Positions 49,045 to 57,952 of a stretch of 58,193 bases of DNA are shown here, piece after piece. Origin of the DNA: Christensenella sp. UBA1685 (GTDB lineage Bacteria > Bacillota > Clostridia > Christensenellales > CAG-138); assembly GCA_002320595.1 (NCBI GenBank), contig DCKB01000025.1:1-58193 (forward strand). Direction: 5' to 3'. How positions within the stretch are numbered: the first letter of the stretch is position 1; each line of letters opens with the position of its first letter. Made by a program: the position numbers and the translations under genes. The notes under the pieces are model-generated. The model did not search any database, was not told the origin of the DNA, and saw only the letters and a program-made list of their open reading frames with translations.

Positions 49045-49892
49045 GTCCGGTTCGGCTCCTTTCCCTGCAGGCGCAGCTTTTTTTGTTTTTGTGCTTCGTA
49101 CCTTGTCCAAACGCCGGAGTATATGATGTTGCGCAGGATGTCCGCATCTTCCACCAGCGGCAGCTTTTCAAATTCCAGCGCGCATTCGCCAAGGTGCAGC
49201 GTGAAAAGCGCTTTGCATTGCGCTTCATATTCCGGCGCGGCCCGAAGCGGAGCGAGCGGGTTGGGGCGCGCGCGCCTTTCATCCGCCGGAAGATCCAGGT
49301 AAGCATCCATCATATAAATAAAGCGGCCGAGCGCCGCTCCCATGCGCCGCAGCCCGTCCGCCCAGCGATCCTCCCGGCAAGCAAACAGCGCGCCCATCAG
49401 CGCGCCGAATGCATCCGCCGCCATATCCGCAGGAAGCGGGTTGAGGGTTTCCGCTTGATGGAGTGCACAAAGGCTTTGTTCGATTGCGGCGCACTGGCGC
49501 GGCAGGCGGGCGCGGACGCGGTCATACTGCGGGCGAAGCAGAGCCGCCGCTGCGTGCGCGGCAAGGTTTTTGTCATCCTGCCAGTCGTCCAGCAGGTTAT
49601 GATAGGCGAGTACAAGGTTGAGATCCGCAGCGTACTCCGTAAATTCATTTTGCAGCCAGGGCTGCGGTGTTTTAGGGTGGGGAGCACAGCGGTTTGCGCC
49701 TGTGCGTGTTTCCGGCTCATACAGCGAGCTTAGGAGCATTGCGAGAAAGGCCATGTCGTAAGTGAGCGTCATGCGGCCAAGCTGGCCGAAGCGCGTGCGG
49801 AGCGCCCGGCAAAGCCCGCAGTAAAACGCGCGGTACCGCGCAAGCTGCTGCTCCGAAAGCCCAGCCTTGTTGGCGACAACATAACCGAACAT
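49041..49892 (-). CDS. DUF5685 family protein
   Basis: A 283-residue, mostly helical protein begins MFGYVVANKAGLSEQQLARY and contains YCGLCRALRTRFGQLGRMTL and a LAYHNLLDDWQDDKN segment. This Asp-rich pattern is reminiscent of all-alpha isoprenoid-type folds, although that comparison is only visual. DUF5685 proteins are common beside J-domain genes in Clostridia. It is translationally coupled to the J-domain protein downstream. Function is unknown. Confidence 0.85.
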   Translation of the reverse strand: MFGYVVANKAGLSEQQLARYRAFYCGLCRALRTRFGQLGRMTLTYDMAFLAMLLSSLYEPETRTGANRCAPHPKTPQPWLQNEFTEYAADLNLVLAYHNLLDDWQDDKNLAAHAAAALLRPQYDRVRARLPRQCAAIEQSLCALHQAETLNPLPADMAADAFGALMGALFACREDRWADGLRRMGAALGRFIYMMDAYLDLPADERRARPNPLAPLRAAPEYEAQCKALFTLHLGECALEFEKLPLVEDADILRNIIYSGVWTRYEAQKQKKLRLQGKEPNRT

Positions 49893-49904
49893 CGGGCGCC
49901 TCTT

Positions 49905-50309
49905 TCAGCTTTTGCGGATAAAGGTGTTGCCGCATTTGGGGCATGTAATTTTGATCTTCCCCTTGCCCTTTGGGATGCGCGTGGTGATGCCGCATTGCGG
50001 GCAACGGTAAAACCGGTGGGTCTTGCTCTGCTGAATGCGCTCTTTTTTGCGGCGGAACCAGCCGGTGATTTTGTATTTTACGGAAAGGTATTTCGCGTTT
50101 TCCGTGTAGCGCTTCGCGGTATTTTTTGAAAATATGCGGAAATAACTGTAAATCAGGCATCCGAGGGCAAGCACCCAGAGCGCGGTTCCCACATATCCGG
50201 GGATAAGCATGGAAAGGATGAGAATCACGAGGGCGGCGATGGAAAGAAAACGCGCAAACGCATCCGCGCCGTTGCGCCCCGCCATGAACCGCATCAGCCA
50301 ATTTCGCAT
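49905..50309 (-). CDS. Membrane protein with C-terminal zinc ribbon
   Basis: A 134-residue protein with two close membrane helices near the N terminus (ALVILILSMLIPGYVG, ALWVLALGCLIYSYF), a basic stretch, and a zinc ribbon with CPQCG and CPKCG. It lies just upstream of the DUF5685 and J-domain genes in the same direction (12-base gap), so the three probably form an operon. Confidence 0.8.
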   Translation of the reverse strand: MRNWLMRFMAGRNGADAFARFLSIAALVILILSMLIPGYVGTALWVLALGCLIYSYFRIFSKNTAKRYTENAKYLSVKYKITGWFRRKKERIQQSKTHRFYRCPQCGITTRIPKGKGKIKITCPKCGNTFIRKS

Positions 50310-50338
50310 AGAAAAAACCTCACTTTGATTCGGGGTGC

Positions 50339-50368
50339 CAAGATCAGGGCATGCCTGCCCTGATCTTG
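50339..50368. repeat. Perfect 13-bp hairpin upstream of the zinc-ribbon gene
   Basis: CAAGATCAGGGCA (50339-50351) pairs with TGCCCTGATCTTG (50356-50368) around TGCC. It lies about 30 bases before the start of the gene at 50309 and could be in its leader, or could end an upstream transcript. No U-run flanks it. Confidence 0.6.
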
Positions 50369-50454
50369 ACTATACGCTTTACATGGTAATACGCACGCGC
50401 ACCAAATGCAATGAAAAAGATGTGAAGCAAGTGGAACGAAATGTGAACTTCCGT

Positions 50455-50480
50455 GGGAGGCGGGCTTTTGCCCGCCCCCA
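50455..50480 (-). terminator. Hairpin after the M20 peptidase gene
   Basis: GGCGGGC-TTTT-GCCCGCC (50459-50476), extended by GTGGG and CCCAC with one mismatch, begins 15 bases after the peptidase stop on the minus strand. No clear U-run. Confidence 0.5.
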
Positions 50481-50490
50481 CAACCGTGCT

Positions 50491-51939
50491 TTAACACTGC
50501 GCGATCAGGCGCAGGTAAAATTCAACCAGCGTCCCGAGTTTTTCCACGGGGATGCGCTCGTTGTGGCCGTGAATATACCCGCGCTCCTCCGTGGAAAGAG
50601 CCATCGGGCAGAAGCGCATCACGTTTTCGCTGATGGCGGAAAAATGGCGCGAATCGCTGCCCGCGATCATCAGGTAAGGGGAAACAAGCGCTTCCGGCCA
50701 CGTAGCCCGGATCGCGCGGCGCAGGCGGCGCCAGCCTTCGGAATCCGTCCGCGAGAAGGGGGAGGGATCGTCCCCGTTGAGCCGCCGCACAGCGATGCCG
50801 TCATCCTGAATCACAGCCCTGAGCGCCTCAGCTGCGCTGCTTGCCGTATCGCCGCTGATGAGGCGGAGGTTTGCGACCATGCGCGCTTTGGGCGGCAGCA
50901 CGTTCGCCGCGCGGCTTCCTTCCATCATCGTGAAGGCGCAGGTGGTGCGCATGAGCGCATTGAGTTCGCCTCCCTGCTTCTTACAGATAAGATCCAACAG
51001 CGGCAGGAAGCACCAGAGGTTGGCAAAGATCATGCGGTAAACGAAAGTGGAATGGCGGCCGAGCGTGTCAAACAGCTCCGCGGTGGCCTTGGTCATGCGG
51101 GCGGGAAAAGGCTTTCCCTCCACGCGGGTTACGGCGCGGGCAAGCCGGCCCACGAGCGTGTGCGCAGGCGGCGCGGAGGCATGCCCGCCTTTGGAAGCAA
51201 GGGAGAACTCGAAATTTACGGAGCCTTTTTCTCCGATGCCAACGAGTGCGCAGGGCCTGGAGACGCCCGGGAACACATTTTCCACAACGGCGCCGCCCTC
51301 GTCCACAACGAGCGCCGCATGAACGCCGCGCGCTTTTAACAGTTTGACGGTGGTTGGTGCGCCGGTTCCGGCGATCTCCTCATCGCCCGCAAAAGCCAGG
51401 TAAATGTCATGTTCCGGCACAAAACCGCGCGCAATCATGGCTTCTGCGGCCTCCATCACGCCAAGCAGGGTACCCTTTGTGTCGAGCGTGCCGCGGCCCC
51501 AGAGCACGCCGCCCTCGATTATCCCCTCAAAGGGGGGCTTCTCCCAGGCGTCTTCATCGGCGGGGACAACATCATAGTGCGCCATCAGGACCGTCGGGTC
51601 GCCCGGAGCTTTGCCGGGCCAGCGGAACAGCAGGCTGCGCGGGCCCGGACGTTCGCACTTGCAGGCGCTGTGCACGTTGGGATACAGCCGCGCAAGCAGG
51701 CGCGGAAATTCCTCGAACGGCTCCGGGTCCTCCTGTGCTTTATCCGCAAACGAAACCGTGCGAATGCGGATCATCTCGGCGAGGTGCTCCGCCGCAAGTT
51801 CGGCATCCGGCGCTTCCGCAAGCGGGGGAAGGGCCGCATCCGGCTCTGCCTTTGGGCAGAAGCGCGCAGTGCGGATCAAAACAACGGCAAAGAATGCCGC
51901 GAGCACAGAGAGCAGGATCAAAACGATTGTCATTGCCAT
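50491..51939 (-). CDS. M20-family metallopeptidase, membrane anchored
   Basis: A zinc peptidase of 482 residues of the M20 carboxypeptidase S/PM20D1 type. An N-terminal hydrophobic helix (MTIVLILLSVLAAFFAVVLI) suggests a membrane anchor or signal. Metal and catalytic motifs include MAHYDVVP, GRGTLDTKGT, AGDEEIAG and a C-terminal HGHNERI. It is the third gene after two uncharacterised membrane proteins in the same direction, so it may hydrolyse a peptide or N-acyl amino acid that they transport. Confidence 0.9.
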   Translation of the reverse strand: MAMTIVLILLSVLAAFFAVVLIRTARFCPKAEPDAALPPLAEAPDAELAAEHLAEMIRIRTVSFADKAQEDPEPFEEFPRLLARLYPNVHSACKCERPGPRSLLFRWPGKAPGDPTVLMAHYDVVPADEDAWEKPPFEGIIEGGVLWGRGTLDTKGTLLGVMEAAEAMIARGFVPEHDIYLAFAGDEEIAGTGAPTTVKLLKARGVHAALVVDEGGAVVENVFPGVSRPCALVGIGEKGSVNFEFSLASKGGHASAPPAHTLVGRLARAVTRVEGKPFPARMTKATAELFDTLGRHSTFVYRMIFANLWCFLPLLDLICKKQGGELNALMRTTCAFTMMEGSRAANVLPPKARMVANLRLISGDTASSAAEALRAVIQDDGIAVRRLNGDDPSPFSRTDSEGWRRLRRAIRATWPEALVSPYLMIAGSDSRHFSAISENVMRFCPMALSTEERGYIHGHNERIPVEKLGTLVEFYLRLIAQC

Positions 51940-51950
51940 TTACCTCCGCA

Positions 51951-52619
51951 TCAAAGCAGGTTTTTCTTGTAAAGGATGCGCGCAGCGCCCATCGCAAGCG
52001 CCGCACCCACGGGCACCAGCACGCCAACGGAGCCTGCGAGCGACGGAACGGCAATGAAAAGCGCCGTCATGAATACGAGCGGGGCAATGGCGATCTTCCA
52101 TGCCTTGGAAACGAACACCACGGCGAGCGCGCCGAAAAGCGCGGGCAGGATGTTTTCAAATGCGGGCGCAAGCGCAGGGGATTGCAGGATGGGCTGCACG
52201 GAGCCAAGCAGGATCACGCCGAGGGCGATGATGAGCGTTGTCACGATGGAAGAGACAGCCACCGCAATGGTGGAAACGGCCTCCGCCTTCTCCGTGCCGG
52301 GATCGATCTTCGCCGCCTGCAGCGCGTTAAGCACACAGGGCACCTTGAGGTTGGTGAGGTTGCCGGTTACAAAGGCAAGGTAGGAACCGCCGCTGCCGAG
52401 CATGGGGATAAAGGTGAACGCCTCGATTACGCCGACCGTCCAGAAGATCGGCGCGACGCCGAGGAGGCCTTCGCCCACGAGCTTGATGGGCGGCCATGCA
52501 TCATAAAAGATGCTGACCGAGACAGGGACGAGCAGGAACAGCGCCGCGGCGCTCAACATCCAGATGCGGCCGATGCGGTGCGTAGCTTCTTCATAGGTTA
52601 AAGCGCGGGATTGTTTCAT
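51951..52619 (-). CDS. Uncharacterised six-helix membrane protein
   Basis: A 222-residue integral membrane protein has about six helices, a cytoplasmic start (MKQSRALTYEEATHRIGRIW) and a conserved-looking loop GSGGSYLAFVTGNLTNLKVP that recalls substrate-binding loops of transporters. It is flanked by the DUF5058 gene (15 bases upstream) and the M20 peptidase (12 bases downstream). I infer that it and the DUF5058 protein form a two-component permease, but no family with known function was recognised. Confidence 0.75.
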   Translation of the reverse strand: MKQSRALTYEEATHRIGRIWMLSAAALFLLVPVSVSIFYDAWPPIKLVGEGLLGVAPIFWTVGVIEAFTFIPMLGSGGSYLAFVTGNLTNLKVPCVLNALQAAKIDPGTEKAEAVSTIAVAVSSIVTTLIIALGVILLGSVQPILQSPALAPAFENILPALFGALAVVFVSKAWKIAIAPLVFMTALFIAVPSLAGSVGVLVPVGAALAMGAARILYKKNLL

Positions 52620-52633
52620 CGGGAGTTCCTCCT

Positions 52634-53359
52634 TCAGCTAAGCCAGTTTGTAATGGGGATGGAAAGCGCCATTGAGGACAGCATGCAGATCGACAGCGCA
52701 AAATCCTCCAGCCATTTAATTTTAAATTTCTTCATGATGAGGCCGCAGAGCGCAAGCAGAAGGGCGGACACAAGCATCACAAACACCGGAATCCAGCCGG
52801 AAAGCCCGCTGCGGATGTCCTTGAAAATCATGCCGAGGAATGCGGAGATCATGCCGAGAAACAACGCATCCATGAAGATGGCGCTCCACGCCTCATCCCG
52901 GCTCTTGAGCCTGGAAAGGCCGCCCTGGATGCGTTTCATCAAAAACGGGATATAAAGCACCCCGGGGATGATGCCGAGCGTCATGACCCAGGCGATGGCG
53001 GAAAACACCGTGGGATCCTGAACCTGCTCGGAAAGCGAAGCTCCCGCTGCGGTGGCGGCCGCGGTCGCGGCGGGCAGTTCGTAGGTCAATGCGCCGACGA
53101 CGCTGAGCCTGAGCCACGGCAGCGGCAGGCCAAGCGCTTTGGAAAGCGTGATGACGCCGAGCAGAATGGCAACCGCGGGCGCGATGGTGAACACGGCGCT
53201 TGACATGGCGATGCGCTTGAGCGCAGCCGCTTCAATACCGAGCGCGCGCGCACGCTTCCAGGCCCGCACAAGAAACACGGCGGATTGCAGCAGCACAAAC
53301 GCAATGACGATTGCCGCCACACAATAAAGGAACGTGCTGTTAACGCTGAATTCTTTCAT
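52634..53359 (-). CDS. DUF5058 family membrane protein
   Basis: A 241-residue membrane protein of about seven helices starts MKEFSVNSTFLYCVAAIVIA at ATG 53359 with AAGGAGG upstream (the frame extends to 53461). The TIAPAVAILLGVITLSKALG and VVGALTYELPAATAAATAAG segments hold helix-breaking residues in membrane segments, as in transporters. It heads the DUF5058 - six-helix protein - M20 peptidase unit. DUF5058 has no established role. Confidence 0.8.
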   Translation of the reverse strand: MKEFSVNSTFLYCVAAIVIAFVLLQSAVFLVRAWKRARALGIEAAALKRIAMSSAVFTIAPAVAILLGVITLSKALGLPLPWLRLSVVGALTYELPAATAAATAAGASLSEQVQDPTVFSAIAWVMTLGIIPGVLYIPFLMKRIQGGLSRLKSRDEAWSAIFMDALFLGMISAFLGMIFKDIRSGLSGWIPVFVMLVSALLLALCGLIMKKFKIKWLEDFALSICMLSSMALSIPITNWLS

Positions 53360-53479
53360 TCGGAAATCCCTCCTTTTGCCGGAAACGGCATAAAATGATA
53401 TATGATTTACCCTCTCAATCATATCCCCTTGCGGCGGTATGTGGCAAGAAAAAACGTGCAAAATTTAATTGAATCTAAA

Positions 53480-53508
53480 TTGACGGGACGCGCGCGATCC
53501 AATACAAT
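53480..53508 (+). promoter_or_regulatory. Promoter of the two-component system
   Basis: TTGACG (53480-53485), 17 bases, TACAAT (53503-53508), then GGAAAGGAGG and ATG 53527, so the leader is very short. Confidence 0.8.
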
Positions 53509-53526
53509 GACGGAAAGGAGGCGGCC

Positions 53527-54201
53527 ATGTATCGCATTTTTGTTGTAGAGGATGATGCGGTGATCGCAGGGGCGATCTGCCGTGAGCTTTGCGCCTGGGG
53601 CTATGAGGCGCGCGCGGCCGTGGATTTTGCGGATGTGATGGGCGAGTTCCGCGCCTTTGCGCCGCACCTTGTGTTGATGGATGTTTCACTGCCGTTCCAT
53701 AACGGCTATTTCCACTGCGCCGAGATCCGAAGGGAAAGCAAGGCGCCGGTGATTTTTGTTTCCTCCCGTGCGGATGATATGGATGTTGTGATGGCCGTGA
53801 ATATGGGCGGGGACGATTATATCACAAAGCCCATCTCCCTTGAGGTTCTCGTTGCCAAGGTGCAGGCTATGCTCCGCCGCAGCTACGATTATGAAACCCC
53901 GCCGCCGGAGCCGCGCCTGCGCGGTGCGGTACTCGATGCGGCCGGCTCCTGCCTTATGCGCGGCGGAGAGCGCATCCCGCTCACGAAAAACGAGCTTGGA
54001 ATTTTGCAGGTGCTTTTGGAAAGGCCCGGGCAGGTGGTGTGCAGGGAGGCCATCATGCTGCGCCTTTGGGAAAGCGACGAATTTGTGGACGACAATACGC
54101 TTACCGTAAACGTCAACCGCTTGCGCAAAACGCTTGCGGCGGCCGGGATAGAGGATTGTGTCGTTACGCACAAGGGGCAAGGGTACAGCATCAATGCGTG
54201 A
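53527..54201 (+). CDS. BceR-like response regulator
   Basis: An OmpR/PhoB-type regulator of 224 residues has a receiver domain with acidic pocket VEDD, phospho-acceptor Asp52 in VLMDVSLPF and the switch Lys in DDYITKPI. A winged-helix DNA-binding domain follows (LTKNELGILQVLLERPGQVV ... DDNTLTVNVNRLRKTL). It is followed by an overlapping kinase gene and a Bce-type ABC transporter, the arrangement of antimicrobial-peptide resistance modules. Its likely target is the promoter at 55297-55361. Confidence 0.93.
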   Translation: MYRIFVVEDDAVIAGAICRELCAWGYEARAAVDFADVMGEFRAFAPHLVLMDVSLPFHNGYFHCAEIRRESKAPVIFVSSRADDMDVVMAVNMGGDDYITKPISLEVLVAKVQAMLRRSYDYETPPPEPRLRGAVLDAAGSCLMRGGERIPLTKNELGILQVLLERPGQVVCREAIMLRLWESDEFVDDNTLTVNVNRLRKTLAAAGIEDCVVTHKGQGYSINA

Positions 54202-55186
54202 TGTTTTTCATTACTTGAAGGCAAAATGGATGCTGTGGGCGTTTGGCGTTATGGCCATCGCGCTTACGCTCCTCATCGCATATCTGGGCGGACAGAGCAT
54301 GGCCCTTGCATGGTACACAGCCGCTATACTGGGGTTCCTTCTGGCTTTGCTGCTGTATTTCGATGGCCGGCGCTACATCGGTCGCCTGCGCCTGATGCGC
54401 ACCATCCGCACGCATCTTGGCGCGCTGCCGGAAGCCCTTCCGGCGCCGCAGGACGCGCTTGAAGGCGCGTGCCAGGCAATCGTTCGGGCGCTTGCGCAAG
54501 GGCATCAGGAAGCGAGCCGCGCGCTGGAGGCGGCGCAGAATGAGAACCTTACTTATTACACGCTTTGGGTGCACCAGATCAAAACGCCCATTGCGGCCAT
54601 GCGGCTTGTGCTGCGGGAAAACGACTCTGCGGAGGCGCTCGTGCTCCGGCAGGAACTGTTCAAGGTGGAACGGTATGCGGAGCTTGCGCTGCAATATGTG
54701 AAGCTCAGGGAGATTGCAAACGACCTTGTGATCGAGCGCTGCGATCTTGGGCGCATCGTGCGGGAAAGCGTGAAAAAATACGGCCTGCTTTTTGTTTACA
54801 AAGGGCTTTCCGTGGAAATCGCGCCGCTTGCGGGCAGCGTGGTCAGCGATGCGAAATGGCTTGGCTTCATTCTGGAACAGCTGCTTTCCAACGCCGTGAA
54901 ATACACGAACGAGGGCGGCGTGAAGATCTGCATGGAAAGCGGCCGCCTTGTGATTGAGGACAGCGGGATCGGCATTCGGCCGGAGGATCTGCCGCGTATC
55001 TTTGAAAAGGGCTACACGGGATATAACGGCCGCGTGGACACCCGCGCAAGCGGCGTTGGGCTGTACCTGACGCGCCAGGTGGCGGATGCGCTTGCAATCC
55101 GCATTGATGTGCGCTCGCAGCTTGGGCATGGTACGCGCGTAGCACTCTCTTTCCCGGACGCGGACACGTTCCGGTTTCGGGAGTAA
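54194..55186 (+). CDS. BceS-like intramembrane-sensing histidine kinase
   Basis: A 330-residue kinase has two membrane helices separated by only a few residues (18-32 and 38-56), so there is no extracellular sensor domain. The phospho-acceptor His127 is in LWVHQIKTPIAAMRL, the N box is LLSNAVKYTNEGG, and the ATP lid has GYTGYNGRVDTRASGVGLYL. In Bce systems such kinases are driven by the ABC transporter rather than binding the drug directly. ATG 54194 overlaps the regulator gene by 8 bases. Confidence 0.93.
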   Translation: MRDVFHYLKAKWMLWAFGVMAIALTLLIAYLGGQSMALAWYTAAILGFLLALLLYFDGRRYIGRLRLMRTIRTHLGALPEALPAPQDALEGACQAIVRALAQGHQEASRALEAAQNENLTYYTLWVHQIKTPIAAMRLVLRENDSAEALVLRQELFKVERYAELALQYVKLREIANDLVIERCDLGRIVRESVKKYGLLFVYKGLSVEIAPLAGSVVSDAKWLGFILEQLLSNAVKYTNEGGVKICMESGRLVIEDSGIGIRPEDLPRIFEKGYTGYNGRVDTRASGVGLYLTRQVADALAIRIDVRSQLGHGTRVALSFPDADTFRFRE

Positions 55187-55296
55187 TTCACAGTTGACAA
55201 TCGGGTTGGACAATGAGGCGCGTGCAAAAGCTGCAGGGACGGATGCGGGAAATTTGCGAATGGGAAAGGCGCTCGTCTCTTTCAATGTGACAAAAC

Positions 55297-55361
55297 TGTA
55301 AGGTTGGAAGCCGCTTTTGTAAGGCAGTTCGATGGCAGGGGCTTCCCGTTTTTTGTATGAT
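55297..55361 (+). promoter_or_regulatory. Candidate BceR operator and promoter of the transporter genes
   Basis: Two direct repeats TGTAAGG at 55297-55303 and 55318-55324 are 21 bases apart, two helical turns, the geometry of OmpR-family dimers. They lie upstream of a TATGAT -10 (55356-55361) with no good -35 (TGGCAG), which fits an activated promoter. GGAGG at about 55396 is the ribosome site of the next gene. Confidence 0.65.
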
Positions 55362-55413
55362 AGGGGCATACTGAGAAACGGGTACGTTCCCACAAGGAGG
55401 TCATACAAAATCA

Positions 55414-56184
55414 ATGGAATTGTTGAAAATCCAGAACGTAAAAAAGGTTTATACCACCAAGCTTGGGCTTGTGCAGTGCGTAGCGCTCAAAAATGTGAGC
55501 TTCACCGTTTCGGAAGGCGAGTTTGTGGCCATCATGGGCGCGTCCGGCAGCGGAAAAACGACGCTTTTGAACATCTTGGCTTCGCTCGATAAGCCTACCT
55601 CGGGCGATGTGCTGCTCGGCGGGCGCAGCTTCGCGTCCGTGCCGGACCGGGAACTTTCCAGATTCCGGCGCGATAACATGGGCTTCGTGTTTCAGGATTT
55701 TAACCTGCTTGATACGTTCACCCTGAAGGATAACATCCTGCTGCCGCTTGTGCTCTCGCAAACGCCGGTGAAGGAAATGGAAAGCCGCCTTCTGCCCATT
55801 GCGCAGATGCTCGGCATTGATATGCTGCTCGGGAAATACCCTTATGAGGTTTCCGGCGGCGAAAAGCAGCGCGCGGCTGTGGCGCGCGCCGTTATCACCG
55901 ATCCGCAGATCATTCTGGCGGACGAACCGACCGGCGCGCTCGATTCCAAGGCCTCTGTGCACCTTTTGCAAAATTTCCGCGCGTTGAACGAACGCGCGGG
56001 CAAAACCATCCTTATGGTGACGCACAGCGCCATGGCCGCAAGCTACGCAAGCCGCGTGCTGTTTATTAAGGATGGCGAGATCTTCGCGCAGCTTTACCGG
56101 GGGGAGGATGAGAACCGCGCCTTTTTCGACCGGATCGTTGCAAACCTTTCCGTGCTTTCGGATGGGGGTGCGGACATTGGCTAA
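55414..56184 (+). CDS. BceA-like ABC transporter ATP-binding protein
   Basis: A 256-residue ATPase of the MacB/BceA type starts MELLKIQNVKKVYTTKLGLV. It has Walker A GASGSGKTTLLN, a Q loop FVFQDFN, signature VSGGEKQRAAVAR and Walker B IILADEPTGALDS. It pairs with the FtsX-type permease downstream, which it overlaps. Its likely job is freeing or ejecting a cell-wall-active peptide and signalling to the kinase. Confidence 0.94.
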   Translation: MELLKIQNVKKVYTTKLGLVQCVALKNVSFTVSEGEFVAIMGASGSGKTTLLNILASLDKPTSGDVLLGGRSFASVPDRELSRFRRDNMGFVFQDFNLLDTFTLKDNILLPLVLSQTPVKEMESRLLPIAQMLGIDMLLGKYPYEVSGGEKQRAAVARAVITDPQIILADEPTGALDSKASVHLLQNFRALNERAGKTILMVTHSAMAASYASRVLFIKDGEIFAQLYRGEDENRAFFDRIVANLSVLSDGGADIG

Positions 56185-57901
56185 GGGATTTTATGTTAAG
56201 CTTGCATGGGCGAATATCCGCCGCAGCCGGGAGGTCTATCTGCCGTATCTGATCGCCTGCGCGATCATTGGCGGCATTTACTTTCTTGTGTGCGGGTTTG
56301 CGATGTCCGGCGAGCTTACGGGCGTGCCGGGCGGAGAAAGTGCGCGTGCGCTCTTTCAGATGGGCGTTATCGTGTTTACGGTGTTTGCGGCGGGGTTCCT
56401 GCTTTCCATCAACCGGTTCCTTGTGAAACGCCGCAAGCGGGAATTTGGGCTGTATGGTGTGCTCGGCCTTTCCAAAGCGCATGTGGGCCGCATCCTGCTG
56501 CTGGAAAACGCGATCGTCCTGCTCGGCGGCCTTGCCTGCGGGCTTGTGTTCGCACTCGTGTTTGGGAAGCTCCTGTTCCTGCTGCTGCTCAAGCTCATGC
56601 ATGCGCTGCCGCAAAACGAATTCCGCCCCGCGCCCGTGGCATACCTTGCAACGGCGGCGCTTTTCCTCGGCGTATATTTTGTAAGCTCGCTTTACAACCT
56701 TGCGCAGGTGCATCTTGCGAACCCCATTCAGCTTCTGCAAAGCGAGAAGCGCGGCGAAAAGGACTCAAAGCTTGTCATACCCATGGCGCTCATTGGCGCG
56801 GCGATGCTCGGCGCTGCATATTATTTTGCATGGACGGTGGAAAGCTCCGGCACGGCGATGGGCATCTTCTTCCTTCTGGTCCTGCTCGTCATTCTGGCCA
56901 CGAATCTGCTTTTCACCTCCGGCAGCATTGCGGTGCTCCGTGCGCTTCGGGCCAACAAGAGATTTTATTACAGGCCGCAAAACTTCGTTTCGGTTTCGGG
57001 CATGTTCCACCGCATGCGGCAGAACGCTTCCGGCCTTGCGACGATCTGCATCCTTTCCACGATGTTTCTCGTGACCCTTTGCGGCACGCTTTCGCTTTAT
57101 CTTGGGCAGGAAAAAACGCTTGCGCCGCAGTATCCGTACGATGTGCAGGTGAGCGGCTATGCGCCGTACCACGACCGCCTTGGAGCCGATGCAAAGCTTG
57201 CCGCGCTTGCGGAGGAGCACAACGTGGTGATGCACGCGGATGAAAGCGGGCTGAACTATCATAATTACGTGGAAGGGGAAGCGAACCCGGACGGTACGGT
57301 TTATCCGGGCTCGGAGCTGTATATGCAGCCGCACAGCCTTTATTTGGACGGCACGCTGCACTTCGACCTGGAAGGCGCGGAGGAGGACCGCGAAGCGTTT
57401 TTGGATGCTGCGCGGCAGCTCAGCATGGTTTTGAAGAACGAGGCAGGCGAAGATGTGACATATTATTACCGTGTGCGTGACATTTGGAGCGCCCGGCAGG
57501 AGAGTTACGGCATGTACGGCGGGCTGCTGTTCCTTGGCGCGTTCTTCGCCATCCTGTTCCTTGCGGTGACGGTGCTGATGATCTATTTCAAGCAGATCAC
57601 GGAAGGCTATGAGGATAAGGAGCGCTTCGACATCCTGCAGCAGGTCGGCATGGATGAAAAGCAGGTCAGAGGAACCATCAACGCGCAGGTCCTTTGGGTG
57701 TTCTTCCTGCCGCTTGCGACGGCGCTCCTGCACATGGTGTTTGCAAGCCGCATCCTCACGCGCATGCTGCAAAGTTTCATGCTTTATGACTGGGTGCTTG
57801 TGCTCTGCTGCGCGCTTGGCGTGAGCGCCGCGTTTGCGCTCATTTACCTTATCGCTTACCGCATGACAGCGCGTGCATATTTCAAGATTGTGAAGCGGTG
57901 A
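56177..57901 (+). CDS. BceB-like FtsX-domain permease
   Basis: A permease of about 574 residues starts KGFYVKLAWANIRRSREVYL and has about ten helices in a 1+3+... pattern. A large extracellular domain (about 335-480) lies between the FtsX-like segments, as in BceB. TTG 56177 is preferred (GGGGG eight bases upstream); ATG 56162 is an alternative, and both overlap the ATPase gene. It would bind the peptide-target complex and relay it to the kinase. Length is a little shorter than BceB of Bacillus (about 640). Confidence 0.92.
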   Translation: MAKGFYVKLAWANIRRSREVYLPYLIACAIIGGIYFLVCGFAMSGELTGVPGGESARALFQMGVIVFTVFAAGFLLSINRFLVKRRKREFGLYGVLGLSKAHVGRILLLENAIVLLGGLACGLVFALVFGKLLFLLLLKLMHALPQNEFRPAPVAYLATAALFLGVYFVSSLYNLAQVHLANPIQLLQSEKRGEKDSKLVIPMALIGAAMLGAAYYFAWTVESSGTAMGIFFLLVLLVILATNLLFTSGSIAVLRALRANKRFYYRPQNFVSVSGMFHRMRQNASGLATICILSTMFLVTLCGTLSLYLGQEKTLAPQYPYDVQVSGYAPYHDRLGADAKLAALAEEHNVVMHADESGLNYHNYVEGEANPDGTVYPGSELYMQPHSLYLDGTLHFDLEGAEEDREAFLDAARQLSMVLKNEAGEDVTYYYRVRDIWSARQESYGMYGGLLFLGAFFAILFLAVTVLMIYFKQITEGYEDKERFDILQQVGMDEKQVRGTINAQVLWVFFLPLATALLHMVFASRILTRMLQSFMLYDWVLVLCCALGVSAAFALIYLIAYRMTARAYFKIVKR

Positions 57902-57952
57902 AAGGTAAAACGATTTTAACGGCAAGCTGCCCGTACGAATAATATATGGTCG

